From the NCBI GenBank assembly GCA_016927595.1, contig JAFGMI010000044.1, forward strand, positions 1 to 52,006: DNA of 52,006 nucleotides, read 5' to 3'. This document shows, in pieces, positions 25,355 through 32,903 of this stretch (position 1 is its first letter; every line of letters begins with the position of its first letter). The translations under genes and the position numbers were made by a program. The notes below the pieces were generated by a model. The model saw only the letters and a program-made list of their open reading frames with translations. It did not search any database and was not told the origin of the DNA. The DNA is from Melioribacteraceae bacterium. GTDB lineage: Bacteria; Bacteroidota; Ignavibacteria; Ignavibacteriales; Melioribacteraceae.

Positions 25355-26425
25355 TTGGGTGCTGAAATTCCAGTTTTGGAGAAAATATTGAGTTACAGAG
25401 CAGCAGTACCGACTGATGAAAAGATAGTACTGGCACGTATTACTTCTCTCTGGGCATTATCGGAATCAGCGTTGGGAGGTATATTACACGCCTTTAAGAT
25501 ACCGTTTACCGGATTAGTGCTCGGGAGTCTTGCAGTAATATTTTTATCAATCCTAAATTCTTATACTGATGACAAGAAGAATCTGCTGAAATCAACAACG
25601 ATTGTGATTCTTGTGAAGTTTATTATTAGTCCGCATTCCCCGTTCACAGCCTACTTCGCTGTAATTTTGCAAGGGACTCTGGCATTTGTTCTGTATTCGT
25701 TTATCAGGTATGATAGAATTGCTTCTTACATATTGGCTGTAAGTGTTTTATGTCTTTCGGCATTTCAGAGATTAATTATTATAACAATTCTTTTCGGAGA
25801 AGAATTCTGGAGTGCTATAAACCTGTTTATCGGCAAGACCATTGATCTTTTTACTGATTATAATTCAACTGATTTCAACGTGAGTCTGCTTCTGATTACA
25901 ATCTATATACTGGTGCACTTCGCCGCTGGTATATACGCAGGATTCTTATCGGTAGGTATTAAAAAGCATATTCAGGAAAATCATGCTGAATTGTTATTTA
26001 GAAATGATACAATAAATGAAATTCAGGCAAACGGTTTCAAAAAGAGAAAGCGTAACTGGTATAATAAAAAATTCAACTTAATCGTAATTACATTTTTCAT
26101 TGCGGCATTCATCTACTCATTTATTTTTCCGGAATTCGCTGATAACCTTTCGGGTAAAATCATTTATATTATTATAAGAGCGATAACAGTACTGCTAATA
26201 TGGTTCAAAATTATCTCACCTTTAATTATGAAATGGTTCTCAAATTACCTTAAAAAGAAAAAGTCTGCATACGGGTTAGAAATTGACAAGGTATTTATGT
26301 TTTTACCAAAGCTGCGCGGAATAGTTGTCGCATCGTGGGATGTAACTTCAGATCAAAAATATTTAAGAAGAATTAATAAATTTCTGATACTTGTTATATA
26401 TAACTCAATGTTAATTTCGGAATGA
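25355..26425 (+). CDS. Polytopic membrane protein of unknown function
   Basis: About 356 residues from a TTG start. I do not recognise the family. The first half contains several hydrophobic helices with the glycine-rich stretch ALGGILHAFKIPFTGLVLGS, and a second group of helices follows a basic loop (KKRKRNWYNKKF) near residues 225-240. The C-terminal ~70 residues are basic and mostly soluble. The N-terminal half faintly recalls small-molecule uptake S-components of ECF transporters, but I would not assign that. It diverges from the 23-heme operon and converges with the RsbRD-type gene; no partner is evident. Confidence 0.6.
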   Translation: MGAEIPVLEKILSYRAAVPTDEKIVLARITSLWALSESALGGILHAFKIPFTGLVLGSLAVIFLSILNSYTDDKKNLLKSTTIVILVKFIISPHSPFTAYFAVILQGTLAFVLYSFIRYDRIASYILAVSVLCLSAFQRLIIITILFGEEFWSAINLFIGKTIDLFTDYNSTDFNVSLLLITIYILVHFAAGIYAGFLSVGIKKHIQENHAELLFRNDTINEIQANGFKKRKRNWYNKKFNLIVITFFIAAFIYSFIFPEFADNLSGKIIYIIIRAITVLLIWFKIISPLIMKWFSNYLKKKKSAYGLEIDKVFMFLPKLRGIVVASWDVTSDQKYLRRINKFLILVIYNSMLISE

Positions 26426-26429
26426 AGGG

Positions 26430-26978
26430 TCAATATATATGACGCCAAATAATCTCATCACCGTCAATTTCATCAACATCAAGCGACCCTTTTCTGAAAA
26501 TTCTTTTTAATTCGGAGGAGGATAATTTTCCTGTTTCCTCAATTTTATTAAACATTTCCGAATTATAACCGCGGAGTATGAAAAAATTTCCCAGATCAAA
26601 AAAGTTATTCAGAGTATTCATAATAGTACAGGTTTCGTTCTGAGGTAAAATTTGCTTTAAATTATCATCTGAAATTATGAATTCAATTAAATTTTTTTTA
26701 ATTGAATAAAATGCATAGTTCACTTCTGTCAGCGAAAACCCCTCCTGTAGCCGGATAGCCCCAATACCTTCAAAATACTGCTTGGTGGATTCCGTGGAAG
26801 CACCTTTATTGAACCAGTTAAGAAGGTTAATCAAAACCGCTTCTCCCCTTTTTATTAGTTCGTCTCTCGATAAAGTTTTGTAATGATCCATGAACTCTGA
26901 GTTCTGCACTTCATCGCACCAGTTGTTTATAATGTTTCCAATGTTCTCATTAATAAAATCGATCAGCTTTGCATGCAT
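26430..26978 (-). CDS. RsbRD N-terminal-domain-like protein
   Basis: 182 residues, helical throughout. The pattern IIxxWxxEV, LSRDELIKRGEAVLINLLNWFNKG, and FSLTEVNYAFYSIKKNLIEFI matches the N-terminal domain seen in RsbRD-type sensors, where it usually precedes a STAS domain or a histidine kinase. Here the protein ends shortly after that domain, so no output part is present. The ATG follows GAGG. It may be a stand-alone sensor or partner-binding protein; the target is unknown. Confidence 0.6.
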   Translation of the reverse strand: MHAKLIDFINENIGNIINNWCDEVQNSEFMDHYKTLSRDELIKRGEAVLINLLNWFNKGASTESTKQYFEGIGAIRLQEGFSLTEVNYAFYSIKKNLIEFIISDDNLKQILPQNETCTIMNTLNNFFDLGNFFILRGYNSEMFNKIEETGKLSSSELKRIFRKGSLDVDEIDGDEIIWRHIY

Positions 26979-27042
26979 ACCAACCTCATATTATTAGATT
27001 AGAATGTAATATGTTCGAAGACTAAAATCAATGTCTGAAACA

Positions 27043-29496
27043 TCAGGAATCCGATCTCAATTTATTAAAAACAATATTGGTCAGGTTTTCGTAACTGTGA
27101 TTTTCGGGATAAACCGGATCCAGGAATTTTATGCGTATTTTCTTGAATGGTTTGGGGATTAATTTTCCCTTCGGAAGAGCTTCAAATGCGCCTTTGATCG
27201 AAACAGGAACAATCGGAACATTCAGTTCCTTACTGAGAATTGCAAATGTTTTTTTAAATTTACCCAGGCTGCCGTCAGTTGTTCTCGTTCCTTCCGGGAA
27301 AATAATCAGGCTTTTCCCTTTCTCAAGTACGGCTGCCATTTTCTGAAGCGACTGCTTAAGTTCTTTATTAATATCAAGCACAATTATGTTATGTTTATCA
27401 GCAATAAACTTCATTAACTTATTCGCAACGTGTTTTTCTTTCGCGTAAAAGTAAGTTTTTCTGAAGAGTTTATTCTTCAAAAATATGCTCACAAACATGC
27501 CGTCATAAAAGCTTTGATGGTTTGGCGTAATTATAATTGGTCCTTCTGGGAGCTTTTCCTGCCCGTCAACTTTGAGTCTGAAATATACCCTTAAAACAAG
27601 TTTCGAAACGAACTTGAACACTGACCAGGTCAACCAGCTTTCCGGCAGCTTAAGTGGAATTTTTTCCTGCAGAATTTCTCCCCAGTTTATCTCCTCGACC
27701 TCAATTTTTGATTTTGACTCTGCGATAAACTCAGCCAGTTTTTCCACGGTAGAATACTGCATCAGGTGCTCATCCTTGAGTACAACACCGAAGGTGCTCT
27801 GCAGAAATACCTGAAGAGTCACTTTATCGAGCGAATCAAGACCGATATCCATTTCAATATGATCTTTAGGATGAATTGTGATGTCTTTCTGCTGTGAGAG
27901 AAAGTTTTTAATGATTCTGTATTCTTCCGTATCGGGCTCAATCACATCGGCGGATTTGTTTTTATTCGAGTTAACGATAAGTTCGGAGAGCATGAACCTT
28001 TTTAATTTGCTTAATCTTGTTCTCGGCAGAGGCTCATTGTAAAGCGTAAAGCCCGATATTTTCTTATACGGAGTAACTTTCTGATTGTACTTGTCTATCA
28101 CTTTCCAGCGGAATGCTTCTTCGTAATTTGAAACTTCCAGTTCTTTCATTTTCACGAAATCCGGTACAATAACTGCATGGAGCTGTTCATCTTTCAGAAA
28201 TACTGCTGCCTCACTTACCATATCGGAACCGGTCAGTTTCTGTTCCACCTCTTCAGGATTAATATTTTTGCCGCTCGACAGCACAATAATCTCTTTCCTC
28301 CTGCCTGTCACAAAAAGAAATCCTTCCTCGTCCAGATAACCAAGATCACCGGTATGCAGCCAGCCGTCTATCAATACCTCACTGGTTTCCTCAGGTCGGT
28401 TATAGTATCCCTTCATTATATTGGGACCTTTCGCACATATTTCACCGTCAATAATTTTAATTTCACTTGCCGGAAGTACTTCACCTGGGGAACCAATTTT
28501 AACACGACCGGGACGTGTAAAGGTTATCATCGGGGCAGCTTCGGTCATACCGAAACCTTCCAGGATTTCAAAACCCAGCGTCTTATAATCGCGTGCAACA
28601 TCTATGTCGAATGCAGCACCTCCGCATATCATGTGCTTTACATGACCGCCGAATTTCTGATGAACCTGTTTAAAAATCTTTTTCGAAAATGATCTGGAAT
28701 TTACTTTCTCAGCAATGCTGAACAATAATTTCGCAATAACGCTTTTATTTATTTTATCTTTTATACCCTTCCTTATTAATGCATACAACCTCGGCACCCC
28801 GAGCACCAGTGTAATTTTATTAGCCTGAAGCGTGTTCATAATATCTTCGCCCGACATTGAAGGCGACAGCGCTATTGTAGCGCCGACGTATAACGGGGCG
28901 ACTATTGTCCCGAGCAGCGGAAAAATATGGTGTAAAGGAAGAAGTACCAGCATCCTGTCGTCTTTAGTGTAAATACGTATTACATTAGTCACAGCCAGAA
29001 GATTGGTAAGAAGGTTTAACTTCGTAAGCATAACACCTTTAGGTGAACCCGTTGTACCTGAGGTATATATAATTAAAAGCGTTTTATCATCATCAAAATC
29101 GGGGAAGTCTAAATTATCATACTTATGCGATGGGCTTTCAATATTATCAATCACAAATACTTCAGGTTTATAGTCCAGATTTTCAATTGCGCTGGAAAGA
29201 ACATCTTCACATTGAAGAGAAGTGAATACTATTTCCGGTTTGCAGTCGTTAAGGATATAAAATACATCTTCAGCCGTCGACATAAAGTCAATCGGGACGA
29301 CTGTCGATTCGTTTTTCCAGGCTGAATAAAGTGTATAAATCCATCCCGGACTATTTTCCGCAAAAATTGCCACCTTATCGGCACTGATAGATTTTGTTAA
29401 AGATGAGTAATAATTAATTTCACTGATCAATTGATCATAGCTGATTTTTTGATCGCCGTTTACAATAGCGGTGTTGTTATGATTTTTAAGAAACAA
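27043..29496 (-). CDS. Fusion: acyl-adenylate ligase, acyl carrier domain, and 1-acylglycerol-3-phosphate acyltransferase (Aas-like)
   Basis: About 817 residues from the TTG chosen here. An ATG at 29637 would add 47 residues but runs across the DUF5989 gene in another frame, so I reject it; the true start lies between about 29496 and 29535. The first ~500 residues are an AMP-binding ligase with the P-loop YTSGTTGSPKG and the C-terminal motif GRRKEIIVLSSGKNINP. Next comes an acyl-carrier domain with the phosphopantetheine Ser in GLDSLDKV. The last ~200 residues are a PlsC-type acyltransferase with NHQSFYD and FPEGTR. The domain set suggests that a fatty acid is activated, held on the carrier and transferred to a lysophospholipid or other alcohol. 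It follows the carbamoyltransferase trio in the same direction. Confidence 0.85.
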   Translation of the reverse strand: MFLKNHNNTAIVNGDQKISYDQLISEINYYSSLTKSISADKVAIFAENSPGWIYTLYSAWKNESTVVPIDFMSTAEDVFYILNDCKPEIVFTSLQCEDVLSSAIENLDYKPEVFVIDNIESPSHKYDNLDFPDFDDDKTLLIIYTSGTTGSPKGVMLTKLNLLTNLLAVTNVIRIYTKDDRMLVLLPLHHIFPLLGTIVAPLYVGATIALSPSMSGEDIMNTLQANKITLVLGVPRLYALIRKGIKDKINKSVIAKLLFSIAEKVNSRSFSKKIFKQVHQKFGGHVKHMICGGAAFDIDVARDYKTLGFEILEGFGMTEAAPMITFTRPGRVKIGSPGEVLPASEIKIIDGEICAKGPNIMKGYYNRPEETSEVLIDGWLHTGDLGYLDEEGFLFVTGRRKEIIVLSSGKNINPEEVEQKLTGSDMVSEAAVFLKDEQLHAVIVPDFVKMKELEVSNYEEAFRWKVIDKYNQKVTPYKKISGFTLYNEPLPRTRLSKLKRFMLSELIVNSNKNKSADVIEPDTEEYRIIKNFLSQQKDITIHPKDHIEMDIGLDSLDKVTLQVFLQSTFGVVLKDEHLMQYSTVEKLAEFIAESKSKIEVEEINWGEILQEKIPLKLPESWLTWSVFKFVSKLVLRVYFRLKVDGQEKLPEGPIIITPNHQSFYDGMFVSIFLKNKLFRKTYFYAKEKHVANKLMKFIADKHNIIVLDINKELKQSLQKMAAVLEKGKSLIIFPEGTRTTDGSLGKFKKTFAILSKELNVPIVPVSIKGAFEALPKGKLIPKPFKKIRIKFLDPVYPENHSYENLTNIVFNKLRSDS

Positions 29497-29534
29497 TGTT
29501 ATGCTCTGATAATAGTTAAAGAATAATTTACAAA

Positions 29535-29693
29535 TTAGAATATTGCATAAATAAACGGCGCCAGGGCTGAGCCCTGAGTAAGAATAATTAAGCCACCGAG
29601 CAGTACGAGAAAAATAATAATCGGCAGAAGCCACCATTTCTTACGCACTTTCAGAAAATCCCATAATTCCGAAAGTATCGATAATTTACCCAT
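29535..29693 (-). CDS. DUF5989 small membrane protein (SxtJ/carbamoyltransferase partner)
   Basis: A 52-residue protein that opens MGKLSILSELWDFLKVRKKW, continues with one hydrophobic helix (LLPIIIFLVLLGGLIIL) and ends ALAPFIYAIF. This sequence pattern is typical of DUF5989 proteins, which are found beside SxtJ and NodU/CmcH-type carbamoyltransferases. The ATG lies seven bases after the SxtJ stop. Function is unknown; a single-pass membrane partner of SxtJ is the simplest guess. It is easy to miss because a longer reading frame of the next gene runs over it. Confidence 0.85.
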   Translation of the reverse strand: MGKLSILSELWDFLKVRKKWWLLPIIIFLVLLGGLIILTQGSALAPFIYAIF

Positions 29694-29700
29694 TAGATCC

Positions 29701-30123
29701 TCAGAATTGTCTTTCAGTATCTATTTTGGAATACTCTTTTAATTGCCTGATATTCCAGTATGAACTTCGTTCTTTTTCCAGTTTTAAATCTATAAAATCT
29801 TTTCCGAATAACTTTGCAATAAATCCGATTGGTGTTACGATTAAATAGAATAAAATCGTCAAAATTAATCTGGACATTATGAAGCCGAGCACAACAGCCA
29901 GTATCATCCAGGCTTTATATGGATATTTTAACGCTTTAGGTAATACAATTCCGCTTATTACAAGCAATCCTCCTGCGATGGAAAAATACCGGTAAATCTG
30001 TTTATCAAAATATAATAGTATTAACGAAATTATTACCAGAACAATTCCAACTGTTAATCCAAATTTCCCGAATTCTTTTTCATTCAGTTCAATATTTTTA
30101 ATTTCTTCAGCAATCAATTTCAA
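29701..30123 (-). CDS. SxtJ-family membrane protein
   Basis: About 140 residues with a probable TTG start. Three or more membrane helices lie between residues 20 and 105 (GLTVGIVLVIISLILLYF; FSIAGGLLVISGIVLP; WMILAVVLGFIMSRLILTI), followed by a charged tail. The size, the start EFGKFGLTVG and the position next to a carbamoyltransferase and a DUF5989 gene match the SxtJ family, named from saxitoxin clusters but found widely without toxin genes. The molecular function is unknown. It follows the carbamoyltransferase by about 50 bases. Confidence 0.8.
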   Translation of the reverse strand: MKLIAEEIKNIELNEKEFGKFGLTVGIVLVIISLILLYFDKQIYRYFSIAGGLLVISGIVLPKALKYPYKAWMILAVVLGFIMSRLILTILFYLIVTPIGFIAKLFGKDFIDLKLEKERSSYWNIRQLKEYSKIDTERQF

Positions 30124-30172
30124 ATCTCAATTTTTCAGTTATAATTTATAATTTTAATTTTATTTAGTTTAA

Positions 30173-31993
30173 TCAATCCAGTGCGTATTCTTTACGCCAG
30201 TCGATATCTTCCTTCAACGGTTTTTGTTCTTTTTTATCGAGCAAGTAGTTGCCCATTACCAGGAAATCCATACCGGTTCTCATAAAACACTTATACGCCT
30301 CTTCCGGTCTGCAAACAATCGGTTCACCGCGCACATTAAATGAGGTATTCACTATTACCCCGCAGCCGTATTTTTCATCAAATCTTTTTATCAAGCTATG
30401 ATACAACTGATTCGTTTTTTTATCAACCGATTGTATTCTCGCAGAATAGTCTATATGAGTTACAGCCGGGATATCAGAACGAGCAACATTCAGTTTTTCT
30501 ATACCGAAATACTTTTTCTGCTCGTCCGTCATTTCTTTACGCCGTTCTTTTTTTACATCTGCGACAAGAAGCATGTACGGACTCGGTCTGTCAATTTCAA
30601 AATAATCACTGATTCTTTCTTCCAGTACCGACGGTGCGAAAGGACGGAAGCTTTCCCTGAACTTTATCTTAATGTTCATTTTGCTCTGCATTTTCGGTGA
30701 ACGTGCGTCACCGATAATCGAACGGGCGCCGAGTGCACGGGGACCGAACTCCATTCGTCCCTGGAACCAGCCTATCACATTTTCTTCGTTAATAAGATCG
30801 GCTACGCGATCGGGAATCTCGGAATAATGCAGATAAGTATGCGGAATTTTGTTTGACTCAATAAACTCTTTAACAGCACCGTTAGCTGAATAATCGGGTC
30901 CGAGGTAAGATCCCGACTGCGAATCAGTTTCACCTTCAGCTTCACGCTTATTATTCAGGTACTGATACCATACAAACAAAGCAGCTCCGAGCGCTCCGCC
31001 GGCATCTCCAGCAGCAGGCTGAATCCAGATATCATCGAAAATTTTCTCACGTAGAATTTTGCCGTTCCCGACACAGTTCAAAGCTACACCACCGGCAAGA
31101 CTCAGATTATTTTTACCTGTTACCTTCTTAACATGTCTTGCCATTCGAAGCATCACTTCTTCAGTTACATCCTGAACAGAACGCGCTAAATCCATATCCT
31201 TTTGAGTGAGTTTCGATTCAGGTTTACGCGGCGGTCCGCCGAATAATTTATTGAATTTCCCGTTCGTCATTGTCAGACCTGCGGCAAAGTTAAAGTACTT
31301 CATGTTCAGCTTGAACGAGCCGTCCTCTTTCAGGTCCATCAGTTCGTTCAAAATAACATCAACATATTTCGGTTCGCCGTATGGTGCAAGTCCCATTACT
31401 TTATACTCACCTGAGTTGACTTTGAATCCCGTGTAATATGTAAATGCTGAATAAAGGAGTCCGATTGAATGAGGGAATTTAATGTCAGCAAGCAACGTAA
31501 TTTTATTATTCTCGCCGATTCCGTAACCCGATGTAGTCCACTCTCCAACACCGTCCATTGTTATTATTGCGGCATCCTGAAAAGGTGACGGGAAAAAAGC
31601 CGAAGCCGCGTGCGATTCATGATGTTCGGGGAATAACACCTTACCTTCAAATCCAAGCTCTTCTTTAATAAGTTCCTTCATCCAGAGTTTCTGTTTAATC
31701 CATAGAGGCATGGCTTTAATGAATGATTGGATACCGACAGGCGCATAAGCTAAGTATGTTTCAAGAAGTCTTTCAAACTTCAGAAAAGGTTTATCATAAA
31801 AAGCTACATAATCGATTTCATTTATCGTGATACCGGCATATTCCATGCAGAATTCTGCAGAATGCTTTGGGAAATTATGATCGTGTTTCTTACGTGTAAA
31901 GCGTTCCTCCTGTGCGGCGGCAATTATTTTACCATCCTGTACGAGACAGGCGGCGCTGTCGTGGTAAAACGCTGATATGCCGAGAATATTCAT
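30173..31993 (-). CDS. NodU/CmcH-family carbamoyltransferase
   Basis: 606 residues, the full two-domain length. The N-terminal ASKHA-type domain begins GISAFYHDSAACLV, with EERFTRKKHD and EHHESHAASAFF, and the carbamoyl-adenylate-forming C-terminal domain has EFGPRALGARSI and VNTSFNVRGEPIVC. These enzymes transfer a carbamoyl group from carbamoyl phosphate, with ATP, to a hydroxyl on a sugar or other acceptor. The start overlaps the stop of the VapC-like gene as ATGA. Downstream come SxtJ and DUF5989 genes, the usual partners. The acceptor is unknown; a cell-surface glycan or lipid head group is plausible given the acyl-ligase/acyltransferase fusion that follows. Confidence 0.92.
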   Translation of the reverse strand: MNILGISAFYHDSAACLVQDGKIIAAAQEERFTRKKHDHNFPKHSAEFCMEYAGITINEIDYVAFYDKPFLKFERLLETYLAYAPVGIQSFIKAMPLWIKQKLWMKELIKEELGFEGKVLFPEHHESHAASAFFPSPFQDAAIITMDGVGEWTTSGYGIGENNKITLLADIKFPHSIGLLYSAFTYYTGFKVNSGEYKVMGLAPYGEPKYVDVILNELMDLKEDGSFKLNMKYFNFAAGLTMTNGKFNKLFGGPPRKPESKLTQKDMDLARSVQDVTEEVMLRMARHVKKVTGKNNLSLAGGVALNCVGNGKILREKIFDDIWIQPAAGDAGGALGAALFVWYQYLNNKREAEGETDSQSGSYLGPDYSANGAVKEFIESNKIPHTYLHYSEIPDRVADLINEENVIGWFQGRMEFGPRALGARSIIGDARSPKMQSKMNIKIKFRESFRPFAPSVLEERISDYFEIDRPSPYMLLVADVKKERRKEMTDEQKKYFGIEKLNVARSDIPAVTHIDYSARIQSVDKKTNQLYHSLIKRFDEKYGCGVIVNTSFNVRGEPIVCRPEEAYKCFMRTGMDFLVMGNYLLDKKEQKPLKEDIDWRKEYALD

Positions 31994-32385
31994 ACAGATT
32001 TCAGGTCAATTGTAAGATTCGGGAATTCAGATAAAATTTGTTTATCGGAAGTAACTAATTTAGTATTAAAATTTTTAGCAAGACACACAAATTCACAATC
32101 GTATGCGGAACATTTAGTTGTATTTACCAGTTCTATTACTTCCTTAGACTCAATAAGATATTCTTTCCCGATGAAACTGGTTTCAGCCAAATTAATAATC
32201 TGCAATGCTGTATCCGTATCAATTAAATTTTTCCTGATATAAAAAGCAAGCACACTCCTGAACTCTGAGCGCCACAAAAAAGGGACAATCCACTCAGCAT
32301 CCGATTCTAAAAGTCTTTCAGCATTAGAATTCAAATAGCTCTTAAGCCAGTAGTGGACGATAACATTTGTATCTACTACTAACAT
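31990..32385 (-). CDS. PIN-domain ribonuclease toxin (VapC-like)
   Basis: 131 residues, the normal VapC length. The acidic residues of the PIN active site are visible: VVDTNVIVHYW at the N-terminus, Glu in WRSEF, AYDCEFVCLA in the middle and TSDKQI near the end. PIN toxins cleave RNA, often tRNA. The gene overlaps the antitoxin gene upstream by seven bases and overlaps the carbamoyltransferase start by four (ATGA). All PIN acidic positions appear intact. Confidence 0.88.
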   Translation of the reverse strand: MLVVDTNVIVHYWLKSYLNSNAERLLESDAEWIVPFLWRSEFRSVLAFYIRKNLIDTDTALQIINLAETSFIGKEYLIESKEVIELVNTTKCSAYDCEFVCLAKNFNTKLVTSDKQILSEFPNLTIDLKSV

Positions 32386-32621
32386 TCCCGGTCCAGGTTT
32401 TTAGCGTACCTGATATCATCTTCACTGACAATGAAATCCATCTTTTTCCTGATCATGCGTGCCTGCTCAAGAAGTTCCCTGACATTAATTTTCTGGGGTG
32501 CAAATGGTTGTTCAAGTAAATTTATGATCTCATTATTTATACTACGCCTGTTAGTTTCCGCCCGTTTTTTAATCTTTTCGTACAGATTATCGGGAATATT
32601 TTTAATAGTAATGCTTGGCAT
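32379..32621 (-). CDS. Ribbon-helix-helix antitoxin (FitA/VapB-like)
   Basis: 80 residues. The N-terminal strand and two helices (SITIKNIPDNLYEKIKKRA, then RRSINNEIINLLE) match the FitA-type ribbon-helix-helix fold, and the acidic C-terminal tail would wrap the toxin. It is the first gene of the tightly overlapping series that continues with the VapC-like toxin and the carbamoyltransferase. FitA-type antitoxins normally bind their own promoter, which would lie in the short stretch between this gene and the REP-like element upstream. Confidence 0.85.
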   Translation of the reverse strand: MPSITIKNIPDNLYEKIKKRAETNRRSINNEIINLLEQPFAPQKINVRELLEQARMIRKKMDFIVSEDDIRYAKNLDREC

Positions 32622-32722
32622 TTTGGTTCCGTTTTAGTTGCCGATTGGTTAAAATATAGTAAGGATCAGATCGTATGTCAATACTTAAATTGATTACTGC
32701 AGTAAAAGATTATGCTATTAAC

Positions 32723-32852
32723 ATGTCATTTCGAATCCGGTTTAGCGGGTGAGAAATCCTTTATATAATTAAGATTTCTCAGTCGTTTCCTGCCTGCCGG
32801 CAGGCAGGTTCATCCGGCTCCGCTTGTTAACGGGCTGAAGTTCGGAATGACA
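32723..32852. repeat. REP/MITE-like composite inverted repeat
   Basis: The element is bounded by inverted arms: ATGTCATTTCGAA at 32723-32735 and its near-complement GTTCGGAATGACAT at 32839-32852. Inside are a second pair, GAGAAATC (32751-32758) and GATTTCTC (32773-32780), and a perfect 20-base palindrome CCTGCCTGCCGGCAGGCAGG (32789-32808). It lies in the gap between the pectate lyase 3' end and the antitoxin gene and encodes nothing. TGTCATTCCGAA-ended elements are common dispersed intergenic repeats in this part of the bacterial tree; that comparison is from memory. Confidence 0.8.
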
Positions 32853-32903
32853 TATGATAAAATTTATAGCAGTCACAATGCGATGATGACAACCCGGCAA
32901 ACA

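Noticed and set aside
29497..29637. N-terminal extension of the acyl ligase fusion from the ATG at 29637
   Set aside because: The extension runs across the DUF5989 gene in another frame and reads as unrelated sequence.
32789..32808. Perfect 20-bp palindrome as a rho-independent terminator
   Set aside because: No loop and no T-run on either side; it is nested within a larger repeat element.
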